Shown here in pieces: positions 54,904-63,289 of a DNA stretch of 64,000 nt. Source of the stretch: Chitinophagaceae bacterium (GTDB lineage Bacteria; Bacteroidota; Bacteroidia; Chitinophagales; Chitinophagaceae). The translations under genes were made by a program, and so were the position numbers. Where the stretch lies: assembly GCA_023957575.1 (NCBI GenBank), contig JAMLGU010000007.1, forward strand, positions 62,001 to 126,000, read 5' to 3'. The stretch's first letter is position 1. Each line of letters opens with the position of its first letter. The notes below the pieces were generated by a model. That model saw only the letters and a program-made list of their open reading frames with translations. It was not told where the DNA came from and ran no database searches.

Positions 54904-57719
54904 TACGCTGCCAGTGCTTCGTTTAGTTCGTTAATAATTTCATCCATCTGTTCCCCAAACAGTTGCCACATTTTTCCTTTACCACCTTCTGCATCAAAAG
55001 GCGTGTAGTCCAGGTCGTCTGCATCCAAGTGTATGCTGGTGGCAATATGGTCTTTAATCATTCTCAGCCATTGCATTTGTTCTTCGGTAAAACGGTTGTG
55101 TTGCCCTGCGTTCTTTTTTAAAATCCAGTCACGGAAATTCAAATCCACTTTGTTTGAATAATCTATCAGCGTAGAGTCAATTCCTGAAATTCTGCGAAGC
55201 AGTGAAACCAAAGCAATCAATTCAGATTTTGGACTGGATGCCTGCCCCGATTTTGTCGGGGTGGCTTTCTCTAATTGTTCATAGGCTTTCCAAATTTGAA
55301 AAGGAGCAAGGTTTGGTCTTTCCAATTTCAATTTCTCCAACACTTCCTGAATCATTTTGTAATTCAACTCACGTCTGCGGTAGGGTTGCGAATAGAAAAT
55401 CTGCAATGCTGTGATTTCGTATTGATGTTGTGCAATCCAAGCTTTAAAATCTGCCACAAGGATTTCTGCTTTTTCTTTGCTATCCGTTGCCCAGCCCTTA
55501 TTCAGTAAAGTATCGGGATTTGTTATGTCAATGGTTTGCTCGTGTGCCCTGCGAACATTTTCTATGTATTCTCTTAAATCGGAACTGTGAAATACTTCCG
55601 CTGCTTTTTCTTTCAGTTCATCATGCAGTTTATTAAACGCTTCTTCTTTTGCCATTGGCGATTCACCTGCCATTTCCTTTTCCACTTTGGCTTTCAAATC
55701 GTCCAACACATCAGGATTGTAGGCTTGCAGCAATTCATTTACAACCTGCTTGATGGATTTGCCTTCTGCTTTTTCGCTGAATTGTTGCTTTTCCTGTTCG
55801 GTAACTTGCTTTTCTAATCTTGATAAACGATTTGCTAATGATGAAAACAAATCTTCATCACGATTTCCAACGGCAACAGCACCCAATAAATCCTTTAAAG
55901 GAACCCCTGGCTTTTTCTCTAATGGTCGGCTGTCGCTTTTTATACTTTTGGTTACACCAACGGCATCCACAATCACAAAGTGGTCTTTGGTGTTTTTGGC
56001 TGTCGGTGTTACTTTGCGTAAATCATCAAGAGTGATAATTCTCGTGCCCCTGCCTTTCATTTGCTCGAAGTAGTTTCTGCTTCTTACATCTCGCATAAAA
56101 AGCAAACACTCCAACGGTTTTACATCTGTTCCGGTGGCAATCATGTCAACCGTCACCGCTATTCTTGGAAAATAGTCATTTCGGAATTGTGCTAAAACAG
56201 ATTTTGGATCTTCGTCTTTGTTTCGGTAAGTTATCTTTTTGCAGAAACTGTTGCCTTCCCCAAATTCTTCTCTTACAATGTTGATGATGTCATCAGCATG
56301 AGAATCTGTTTTAGCAAAGATTAAAGTTTTCGGAATTTCAAATTCTCCGTTTTCTGTGTATCGGTCAGGAAACATCTCAGGCAAATGCTCTTTGAATGTT
56401 TTAATGATGAGCCTGATTTGGTTCGGATTTACAATGTCTTTATCAAGTTGATTGGCAGTGTAGTTTTCGTTTTCGTCTTGCAGTTCCCAACGCTTTTTTC
56501 GAGATAGCTTTTCTCTGCGTTCTACATATTCACCTTTCCAGATAGTTCCGCCTTGTTGTGTGATTCGCGTTTCAATCAGAAACACATCAAAGCCGACATT
56601 TACACCATCTGCAATGGCTTGTTCGTGGGTGTATTCACTCACAATGTTTTGATTGAAATAACCAAAGGTTCTGTTGTCGGGTGTTGCTGTTAAGCCAATC
56701 TGAAAAGCATCATAGTATTGTAACACTTGCATCCATAAGTTGTAAATACTTCGGTGACATTCGTCAATTACAATGAAGTCGAAAAATTCAATCGGCAACT
56801 TTTCATTGTAAACAACCGGCATTGGTTCTTTAGGTGCTCCCGATAGCCACCGGGATTCATTTGGGTTTTCTTCTTCGGCTGTTTCTTCTAATTCAGTTCC
56901 TTTCAGAATAGAATAAAGTCGCTGAATAGTGCTGATATAAACGTGATTGTCGGTAGGCACATAGCTTGATTTTAAGCGATGCACGCCATACAATTCAGTA
57001 AATTTTCTGTTGTCGTCATTTGGCAGAAAAGACATGAACTCTTGTTCTGCTTGTTCTCCAAGGTTCTTGGTGTCCACCAAAAACAAAATGCGTTTTGCTT
57101 CTGTATATTTCAGCAAACGATAAATGAAAGAAATGGCAGTAAAGGTTTTGCCTGAACCTGTTGCCATTTGAATTAGAGCCTTTGGCTTAAATTCTTTGAA
57201 AGAACTTTCCAGTTTTGTAATGGCGTTTATTTGGCAATCTCTTAAACCTTCGGTTTGCAAAACAGGAATGTCCAGCAAACTTGCCCGAAGTGATTTTTCG
57301 GTTTTCAGCCAAGTCCTGAATGTTTCCGGTCTGTGAAAAGTAAAAACTGGTCTTGAACGTGGTTTTGGGTCTCGAAAGTCTGTGAACCTTGTTACATCAC
57401 CTGTGCTTTCATATACAAAAGGCAAAGGGTCGTTATTCAGATATTTTAGTTTGCTGTTAGCGTATTCGTTTGATTGTTCTTCAACAGTTGTTAGTCGGTG
57501 TCCTTCTTCTTCTCGTTTAGCTTCAATAACACCAACAGGCTTTTTATCAATGAATAAAACGTAATCTGTTTCTTTTCCGTCTTGTGTCAAATAGTAGCGA
57601 ACCACCACACCAATAGCTGCATTCAGGTTTATCTTGTCTTTGTCCTGAATAACCCAGCCGCTCCGTATAAGTGCGGAGTCAATGTTATCTCTTGCTATTT
57701 GTTCCGGGTCTTGATTCAC
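54903..57719 (-). CDS. hsdR: Type I restriction-modification motor/nuclease subunit HsdR
   Basis: 938-residue subunit, first gene of the operon. The N-terminal nuclease core has IEAK (about residues 65-68) with preceding acidic DYVLFIDKKP. The translocase follows with ATGSGKT (186-192), DECH (319-322), LTATP (343-347) and the later motif VI region MKGRGTRI. The long C-terminus is helical. Complete and in frame. Together with hsdS and hsdM it makes a full type I enzyme. Confidence 0.95.
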   Translation of the reverse strand: MNQDPEQIARDNIDSALIRSGWVIQDKDKINLNAAIGVVVRYYLTQDGKETDYVLFIDKKPVGVIEAKREEEGHRLTTVEEQSNEYANSKLKYLNNDPLPFVYESTGDVTRFTDFRDPKPRSRPVFTFHRPETFRTWLKTEKSLRASLLDIPVLQTEGLRDCQINAITKLESSFKEFKPKALIQMATGSGKTFTAISFIYRLLKYTEAKRILFLVDTKNLGEQAEQEFMSFLPNDDNRKFTELYGVHRLKSSYVPTDNHVYISTIQRLYSILKGTELEETAEEENPNESRWLSGAPKEPMPVVYNEKLPIEFFDFIVIDECHRSIYNLWMQVLQYYDAFQIGLTATPDNRTFGYFNQNIVSEYTHEQAIADGVNVGFDVFLIETRITQQGGTIWKGEYVERREKLSRKKRWELQDENENYTANQLDKDIVNPNQIRLIIKTFKEHLPEMFPDRYTENGEFEIPKTLIFAKTDSHADDIINIVREEFGEGNSFCKKITYRNKDEDPKSVLAQFRNDYFPRIAVTVDMIATGTDVKPLECLLFMRDVRSRNYFEQMKGRGTRIITLDDLRKVTPTAKNTKDHFVIVDAVGVTKSIKSDSRPLEKKPGVPLKDLLGAVAVGNRDEDLFSSLANRLSRLEKQVTEQEKQQFSEKAEGKSIKQVVNELLQAYNPDVLDDLKAKVEKEMAGESPMAKEEAFNKLHDELKEKAAEVFHSSDLREYIENVRRAHEQTIDITNPDTLLNKGWATDSKEKAEILVADFKAWIAQHQYEITALQIFYSQPYRRRELNYKMIQEVLEKLKLERPNLAPFQIWKAYEQLEKATPTKSGQASSPKSELIALVSLLRRISGIDSTLIDYSNKVDLNFRDWILKKNAGQHNRFTEEQMQWLRMIKDHIATSIHLDADDLDYTPFDAEGGKGKMWQLFGEQMDEIINELNEALAA

Positions 57720-58123
57720 TTTTACATAAATATTTACAATTTTTAGTCGGTTAAAATAAGCAAAGAAAGCCTAAATTAAAATATAATACACTTTCGGGCA
57801 TAGTTGCGAGACCGGTTCTTTTGCTCCTGCCATTGTTTCGCCTTTAGAACAGCGACAAAGCCAAATGCTCCTCCAAACATTAGGGATAAGCCGACAAAAT
57901 ATAAACATACTTCGTGTGGTATGGGAAAATTACACTCAATTGAATCAGAAATAAGTGTCACTTTGTCCACTGCCTTAATGTTGTATCATTTGTAGTCAGT
58001 ACCACCAGCTAAAACGATATTATTTATTCACTGTCATGTTTCCCATATATTGCAATGAATTTAAATTACTTTTAATATTAGATAAAGCTTTCACCTAACA
58101 ACAAATTATACCAAACAACTCCC
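57720..58123. other. Region upstream of hsdR, between island genes and right repeat
   Basis: 404 bases with the promoter of the restriction operon presumably at the left side. A 64-codon open frame on the minus strand (57776-57970, GTG start) has one hydrophobic segment (VCLYFVGLSLMFGGAFGFVA), so a small membrane protein is possible. Nothing else is recognised. Confidence 0.5.
57776..57970 (-). CDS. Possible small one-helix membrane protein
   Basis: 64 codons from a GTG start. One hydrophobic helix of about 20 residues in the middle followed by a basic tail (KAKQWQEQKNRSRNYARK) is compatible with a small inner-membrane protein. No family, no clear ribosome site and no ATG; it may be chance. 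Confidence 0.3.
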   Translation of the reverse strand: MDKVTLISDSIECNFPIPHEVCLYFVGLSLMFGGAFGFVAVLKAKQWQEQKNRSRNYARKCIIF

Positions 58124-59449
58124 CTACCCCTTCAAAAACTTATTAGCAGCCTCTTCTTTAAATCTCGCATTTTTGCCGTCCCAGTTTAGGGTTTGCCCCG
58201 GAAACTGTGCCGCAATCACACCCAGAAGAATCACCTCGGTAAGTTTTGCAGAATAGCTGAAGGGCGCACTGCATTTGGCTTTGCCCAGGCAGGCATCAAT
58301 AAACTCATGGTAATGCTTATCGCCTTCCACGTCATAACTTACAGTGGGTTTTCCCGCTTCGCCATTCGGGTCAAATTTGGGAATATCTATTGTTTGATAG
58401 GCGCCATTAACAATCAATCTTGGCAACTGCATAAAGTGCGGCAGCAATAAACGCCTGCCATCTTCGCCAATAAACATAGCTCCCTGATCGGGCAATGCGT
58501 CTCCCTTTGGTAGTTTTAATTCATCCTGCGGAGCCGGTGCGCCCTTTCCATCGTACCAAACCCATTCCAGCGTATCGGTGGTGTAAGGTGTACCCGGAAA
58601 AACATACTGCACGTGATTTTTTTCGGGATGGCCAAATCCGTTGGGCTTGCGGCAATCATTTTTTACGGTAAGCGGCACACTTAGTTGCAGTGCATTGTAG
58701 GGCGTGTCAAAGATATGTACACCCATATCTCCTAATGTACCACAGCCATAGTCCACACATTTTCTCCAGTTGCCCGGATGGTAATATCCTTTTTTATAGG
58801 GTCTTTTTTTGCCTCCGGCTATCCACATATCCCAGTTTAATCCTTCTGGAACAGGATCGGCGCCCTCCGGAGCAGGGCCGTCATAACCCCATACTTTTGG
58901 CGACCAGGCAATTACTTTTTTCACTTTACCAATAATACCGCCTCTGATGAGGATGGAAGCCAGCTTGTAGTCATAAAAAGAATGAACCTGAATACCCATC
59001 TGGGTAATCAGTTTTTTTCTGGCAGCCACTGCATCCATCTCGCGCGACTCAGAAATGTAATGCGTTAAGGGTTTTTGGCAATACACATTTTTATTCATAT
59101 TCATTGCCGCTAATGAAATGGGCGCATGGGTATGGTCTGTGGTGGACACTACTACTGCGTCAATCTTTTTGCCCATTTTTTTAAATAACTGACGATAATC
59201 CTGAAATACTTTTGCCTTTGGAAATTTATCTTTTATCTTATCCACTAAGCTGAGGTCCACATCGCAGAGGGCTACTACCTCCACTGCCGAATGGGAGGCC
59301 ATCGAATGGAGGTCTGATACGCCCATCATACCCAGGCCAATCTGGGCTATCCTTACTTTTTTACCGGCGGCTAATGTTGCTACGGAAGCCGGCAGAAAGA
59401 AAGCCATTGATCCGGCGGCAGCTGTTTTTAAAAAATGTCTTCTTTTCAT
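58124..59449 (-). CDS. Gfo/Idh/MocA family oxidoreductase, exported
   Basis: NAD(P)-dependent sugar oxidoreductase of 441 residues. The N-terminus MKRRHFLKTAAAGSMAFFL has a twin-Arg signal, so the enzyme is folded and exported to the periplasm with its cofactor. The Rossmann motif is VRIAQIGLGMMGVSDLHSM (dinucleotide-binding Gly residues), and the EKP-type catalytic Lys is in YCQKPLTHYISE. It lies near a DUF1080 gene, so it may oxidise a sugar hydroxyl to a 3-keto form, an inference from known pairs. Its 3' end is duplicated at the far side of the island. Confidence 0.92.
   Translation of the reverse strand: MKRRHFLKTAAAGSMAFFLPASVATLAAGKKVRIAQIGLGMMGVSDLHSMASHSAVEVVALCDVDLSLVDKIKDKFPKAKVFQDYRQLFKKMGKKIDAVVVSTTDHTHAPISLAAMNMNKNVYCQKPLTHYISESREMDAVAARKKLITQMGIQVHSFYDYKLASILIRGGIIGKVKKVIAWSPKVWGYDGPAPEGADPVPEGLNWDMWIAGGKKRPYKKGYYHPGNWRKCVDYGCGTLGDMGVHIFDTPYNALQLSVPLTVKNDCRKPNGFGHPEKNHVQYVFPGTPYTTDTLEWVWYDGKGAPAPQDELKLPKGDALPDQGAMFIGEDGRRLLLPHFMQLPRLIVNGAYQTIDIPKFDPNGEAGKPTVSYDVEGDKHYHEFIDACLGKAKCSAPFSYSAKLTEVILLGVIAAQFPGQTLNWDGKNARFKEEAANKFLKG
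58125..58195. repeat. Right 71-bp direct repeat of the island
   Basis: Last 22 codons and stop of the intact Gfo/Idh/MocA gene, matching 49144-49214 with one mismatch. If the island integrated here, the gene end now present may be the one brought in by the element. Confidence 0.95.
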
Positions 59450-59675
59450 TAAATCTTTTTTAGAATGATTATTGTTTCAGTTAAATTTTTCGATTTCGGA
59501 AAATAATTATCGCGAACAGCCAAAGTTATTCAATATTTTTTAAAAGATTCTATTAAATACCGAAAATCAATGACTGAAATGCAGGTCTTTCAAATCCTGC
59601 TAAAAAACCCTTCAATTTGTTAATTTTCCTCATGTTTCGGTGTATTATGGTACATTTGCGGCTAAAATTTCAGGA

Positions 59676-61229
59676 ATGCCTTTTTATCATTTATTTGTAA
59701 TTTATTTGATACAGATTTTATTGGTGTGGTTGCCGTCCTTTGGACTTGCTTCATTATTTAAAAAAGCAGGAGAAGCTTCATGGAAGGCCTATATCCCTTT
59801 TTATAATACCTGGGTGATGCAACAGATTGCTCAAAGGCCGAAACATTGGGTATTTTGGCAGTTTATTCCTGTGGTAGGCTGGTTTATTACGCCCGGTATT
59901 TTTATCGAGTTTGCAAAAGTCTTTTGTCGTTTTTCCTTTTTGGATCATACCGCCGCTTCGTTGTTTGCGCCTTTCTATTTCCCTTGGCTGGCCAATAATA
60001 AAGATGCAAGATTCATCGGCCCCGAAGGTGTGAAAAAACACAGCAAGCCATCCTGGAGAGAGTGGATAGATGCGGCTATTTTTGCTATTATTGCTGCTAC
60101 GCTGATTAGAACTTTTATATTTGAAGCTTATGTTATTCCTTCCAGCTCGATGGAAAAAACATTGCTCATCAATGATTATCTGTTTGTAAGCAAGTTCAGC
60201 TATGGTCCAAGAATTCCTAATACGCCATTATCTATTCCGTTCATTCATAATTACACGCCATTTGGCAATAAATCATATACCAAATTAATAGAACTCCCCT
60301 ACATGCGTTGGTTTGCATCGCCCGTAAAACGATACGACTGCGTAGTGTTTAATTTTCCTGACGGGGACACGGTTATTCACGCTCCGGGTTTTGAGTCTGC
60401 CAATCCTTATTATGACATAAAACGAAGAGCAGCAATGGGTTCTGCAAGCGATCAGGAGGTGATTAATAACCCTGATGTGTATCCGGTGGTAGCGCATCCC
60501 GTTGACAAAACAGACAACTATATCAAGCGCTGCATGGGTGTTGCCGGCGATTCTTTAAAAGTAGTAAACGGCATTGTTTTTATCAATAATAAAGAAGCAT
60601 ACATCCCGCCACACTCGGCAACATTTTACAATTTTACTACCAAAAATAATACCCCGCTGGATGCAGATTACCTGAGAGAAGCAGGCATAAAATTGAATTT
60701 GGAAAGTGCCGGTGCAGATTTTTCGGTTTATAATAATAATATCTATCAGGCTAACCTGACTTTAAGCGAAGTGGAAATTTTGAAGAAATTACCGGTGGTA
60801 GATGCCGCCAGTGTTACAAAAGATATTTATCCTGCAGACGGCCTTATAAGCACTGCCATGTTTCCTTATTATGACACGCTGCACAAGTGGTCGCCCGACA
60901 ACTATGGGCCTGTTTGGATTCCCAAAAAAGGAGCTACCATTTCGCTCAATGCCGAAAATTTGCCCATGTATAAAAGATGCATTGAGAGCTATGAAAACAA
61001 TAAACTGGAAATGAAGGGTGGAAAAATACTAATCAATGATAAGGAAACAAATTCCTACACTTTTAAGATGGATTATTACTGGATGATGGGCGACAATCGC
61101 CATAAGTCGCAGGACAGCCGTTTTTGGGGATTTGTGCCCGAAAGCCATATTGTGGGCAAAGCAGCGCTCATCTGGTTCAGTTGGGAAAACGGTCCGCGCT
61201 GGAAGCGCCTGTTCAACACTATAAAATAA
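59676..61229 (+). CDS. lepB: Signal peptidase I, large Bacteroidetes type
   Basis: Removes signal peptides at the inner membrane. From the ATG at 59676, 517 residues; a GTG at 59640 is in frame but adds 12 residues without family likeness. The N-terminal DUF5684-like membrane region (SFGLASLFKKAGEASWKAYI, about residues 13-110) precedes the peptidase. The catalytic Ser is in VIPSSSMEKTLL and the Lys is in NYIKRCMGVAGDS. A large insertion (about 260-430) separates it from the end motif MMGDNRHKSQDSRFWGFVP. Longer than E. coli LepB (324). Confidence 0.92.
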   Translation: MPFYHLFVIYLIQILLVWLPSFGLASLFKKAGEASWKAYIPFYNTWVMQQIAQRPKHWVFWQFIPVVGWFITPGIFIEFAKVFCRFSFLDHTAASLFAPFYFPWLANNKDARFIGPEGVKKHSKPSWREWIDAAIFAIIAATLIRTFIFEAYVIPSSSMEKTLLINDYLFVSKFSYGPRIPNTPLSIPFIHNYTPFGNKSYTKLIELPYMRWFASPVKRYDCVVFNFPDGDTVIHAPGFESANPYYDIKRRAAMGSASDQEVINNPDVYPVVAHPVDKTDNYIKRCMGVAGDSLKVVNGIVFINNKEAYIPPHSATFYNFTTKNNTPLDADYLREAGIKLNLESAGADFSVYNNNIYQANLTLSEVEILKKLPVVDAASVTKDIYPADGLISTAMFPYYDTLHKWSPDNYGPVWIPKKGATISLNAENLPMYKRCIESYENNKLEMKGGKILINDKETNSYTFKMDYYWMMGDNRHKSQDSRFWGFVPESHIVGKAALIWFSWENGPRWKRLFNTIK

Positions 61230-61236
61230 AACTCAT

Positions 61237-61273
61237 TAACTTTGTATGCCCCTTTCTGCACAGAGAGGGGCAT
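61237..61273 (+). promoter_or_regulatory. -7 box and strong leader hairpin before cdd
   Basis: TAACTTTG at 61237-61244 matches the Bacteroidetes -7 consensus. Directly after it a 13-bp stem with one G-T pair, arms ATGCCCCTTTCTG (61246-61258) and CAGAGAGGGGCAT (61261-61273), has a loop of only CA. Transcription started here would begin inside the hairpin. No long T-run follows, so it is probably not a simple terminator of lepB; a weak terminator or a mRNA-stability element is possible. Confidence 0.45.
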
Positions 61274-61294
61274 TGTTGTCTAAATTTAAAAATC

Positions 61295-61789
61295 ATGAAA
61301 GAACGCAAATTTCAGTTTTCATATAAAATTCTGAAGGATATCGGAGAGCTGAACGAAAACGATGCAGCCCTTTTACAACAGGCACGCAAAGTAACCAAAA
61401 AGGCCTATGCGCCTTACTCAAGATTTAATGTAGCCTGTGCTGCAAAACTTGAAAACGGACGAACCGTAATTGGCACCAACCAGGAAAATGCATCTTATCC
61501 CGTAGGTATTTGTGCCGAAAGGGCTTTACTGGCAACGGTGGGCACACAATATACTGATGAACCGATTGAAACTCTGGCGATATCCTATCACGCGCTTGAT
61601 GGTGAAAGCAACCATCCCATTTCGCCCTGCGGCATGTGCAGGCAGGCATTGACAGAATATGAAAAAAGGACAGGTAAACCTATCCGGCTGATTCTCTCAG
61701 GAATGGAAGGAGATATTTATATCGTCAACAGCGCCAAGGACTTGCTGCCATTGGCGTTTAGCAATGAGGATTTATGGAAAGACGAATAA
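61295..61789 (+). CDS. cdd: Cytidine deaminase
   Basis: Deaminates cytidine and deoxycytidine to uridine and deoxyuridine in pyrimidine salvage. 164 residues from the ATG at 61295; an in-frame upstream start would run into lepB and is rejected. The zinc site is complete: GICAERALLA with the catalytic Glu, then PCGMCRQAL with two Cys. The three-Cys ligand set marks the homotetrameric type. It follows lepB on the same strand by 65 bases, with the hairpin between. Confidence 0.94.
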   Translation: MKERKFQFSYKILKDIGELNENDAALLQQARKVTKKAYAPYSRFNVACAAKLENGRTVIGTNQENASYPVGICAERALLATVGTQYTDEPIETLAISYHALDGESNHPISPCGMCRQALTEYEKRTGKPIRLILSGMEGDIYIVNSAKDLLPLAFSNEDLWKDE

Positions 61790-61794
61790 AATTT

Positions 61795-62766
61795 CTATTT
61801 GGCAGGAGTAATAACAATTTTTCTGAACTCTATCGCCCCGTGGTCTCCCTGAATATAAATGGGTCCCGGTTCGGCTTCTTTGCTGTCCAAAGCGCCGCCT
61901 GTGATACCCGGAATCTCCTGATTGCTGATTACCGTCTTACCATTAACCACCACCGTTACCATTCTGCCAATTAAGGTAATATCAAAAGTATTCCACTGAT
62001 CGGGGCCGTTTGTAACAATTTCGCTGGCGGGTAAAAAGCCATATACGCCGCTAAACAATACGCTATTTGGATGTGCATCCTTAGGACTGTCTTCTATCTG
62101 CACCTCATAGCGGCCTCTCAGGTAAATGCCACTATTGCTTTTGGGCGGATATTTGAACTCGGCATGTAGCTTAAAATCATTAAATTTTTGAACAGATACT
62201 AAATTGGCGCCTGCACCGGTGTTTTTCAATATACCATTTTCCACTTTCCATTTATTATTTCCTTTGGCCAACCATCCGTCTAAGTTTTTACCGTTAAATA
62301 AATTTATGGCTTTTCCCCATACAATTTTATTAGTTCTTTTCAGCAATGGCGCTCTTTCACCTGTAAAGCTGTATTTTTTGCCGTCCACATCAGTTATCAC
62401 GCCTTTTATAGCATCTTTACCTACAAGTTCTCCATTGAGAACCAGGTCGTTATCACTGTTTTCCCATTGTGCGGGAATAGCAAAATTAAATTTGCCATTA
62501 TTGAAATTTACTTTTGAGATGGGCCTTGCACTTCCGCCTGTAGCCACAAAATAGCCCACTAATGTTTTAAAACCTGATAGTTTCACCTCCAGCCACGAGG
62601 GGGCATTATTGGCGCCTGCATCTAATGTAATATCCCATCGGCCTATCAAATCATTTGCTTCAAGAACATTATTATAGTGGTTTGCATAATTAATATTTGT
62701 TTCGGATGCTGCGAAACCTGAAACTGAAAAAACGAGTATCAAAACCAATAAAAAGAATTTGTTCAT
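61795..62766 (-). CDS. DUF1080 (3-keto-disaccharide hydrolase family) protein
   Basis: Exported protein of 323 residues with signal ending VSGFAAS (about residue 21). The C-terminal 180 residues are the DUF1080/3-keto-disaccharide-hydrolase jelly-roll domain: NLFNGKNLDGWLAKG, then KWKVENGILKN, FKLHAEFKYPPKSNSGIYLR, and IYIQGDHGAIEFRKI at the end. A first, shorter beta-rich domain (about residues 40-140) precedes it. Located with the Gfo/Idh gene, it may hydrolyse 3-keto glycosides made by that enzyme; this is inference from known pairs. Confidence 0.88.
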   Translation of the reverse strand: MNKFFLLVLILVFSVSGFAASETNINYANHYNNVLEANDLIGRWDITLDAGANNAPSWLEVKLSGFKTLVGYFVATGGSARPISKVNFNNGKFNFAIPAQWENSDNDLVLNGELVGKDAIKGVITDVDGKKYSFTGERAPLLKRTNKIVWGKAINLFNGKNLDGWLAKGNNKWKVENGILKNTGAGANLVSVQKFNDFKLHAEFKYPPKSNSGIYLRGRYEVQIEDSPKDAHPNSVLFSGVYGFLPASEIVTNGPDQWNTFDITLIGRMVTVVVNGKTVISNQEIPGITGGALDSKEAEPGPIYIQGDHGAIEFRKIVITPAK

Positions 62767-62820
62767 AATAAAAATATTTGTATCTATCTTAAATAAAAAA
62801 AAATCGTTGCTACCTGAATT

Positions 62821-63258
62821 CTATTTGCCATTAAGTTCCAGTTTTTTGTCGGCTCTGTTTTCGGCTTTTAATTCAGTGTTTTTGTTATTCCTTTCGTGCG
62901 CTCCCTGCATATTCAGTTTGCCATTATATTTGCCACCGGCTTCTATTTCTACTACATCTACATTGATATCGCCGTTTACTTCGCCGGAAGCTTTTAAGTG
63001 CAATGCTGCGGCATGAATCGTTCCATTCAGTTTTCCATAAATTACAATATCGTTTGCCTTTAAATTTCCCCTTACCGAGGATTTTTCACCCAGAATTACT
63101 CCTTTGGTTACGGTTACATTGCCTTCTACCATTCCGTCAATGCGAATAGCAGTATCGCCCGAAATATCCCCTGTAATTTTAATATCGGCGCCAATAATTG
63201 TTGAAATGGGCTGTTGTTCAAGTTCTATGGCAGACTTGTTCTTAAATTTTTTAAACAC
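62821..63258 (-). CDS. Bactofilin
   Basis: Polymer-forming cytoskeletal protein of 145 residues. The central beta-helix (about 25-115) repeats the bactofilin pattern: ADIKITGDISGDTAIRIDGM, then GKLNGTIHAAALHLKASGE, with GDINVDVVEIEAGGKYNG. The ends are charged and flexible. It is directly downstream of the M23 peptidase gene (31 bases), which agrees with the known pairing of bactofilins with M23 peptidases in cell-shape control. Confidence 0.92.
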   Translation of the reverse strand: MFKKFKNKSAIELEQQPISTIIGADIKITGDISGDTAIRIDGMVEGNVTVTKGVILGEKSSVRGNLKANDIVIYGKLNGTIHAAALHLKASGEVNGDINVDVVEIEAGGKYNGKLNMQGAHERNNKNTELKAENRADKKLELNGK

Positions 63259-63289
63259 GTTAGAATTTTTACCTTGTAAAATTATGGTT

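Larger units (their letters stand above)
49144..58195. mobile_element. Type I restriction-modification genomic island bounded by direct repeats
   Basis: A 9.05-kb segment bounded by 71-bp direct repeats of the 3' end of the Gfo/Idh/MocA gene. It contains hsdR, a RAYT, hsdS, two four-helix-bundle genes, fic and hsdM, all on the minus strand. Integration at a gene's 3' end with duplication of the site is the usual mark of site-specific insertion, but no integrase or excisionase is inside, so movement in trans or loss of the integrase must be supposed. Two smaller elements lie within: the RAYT palindrome and the AATTACG arrays. Confidence 0.75.
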
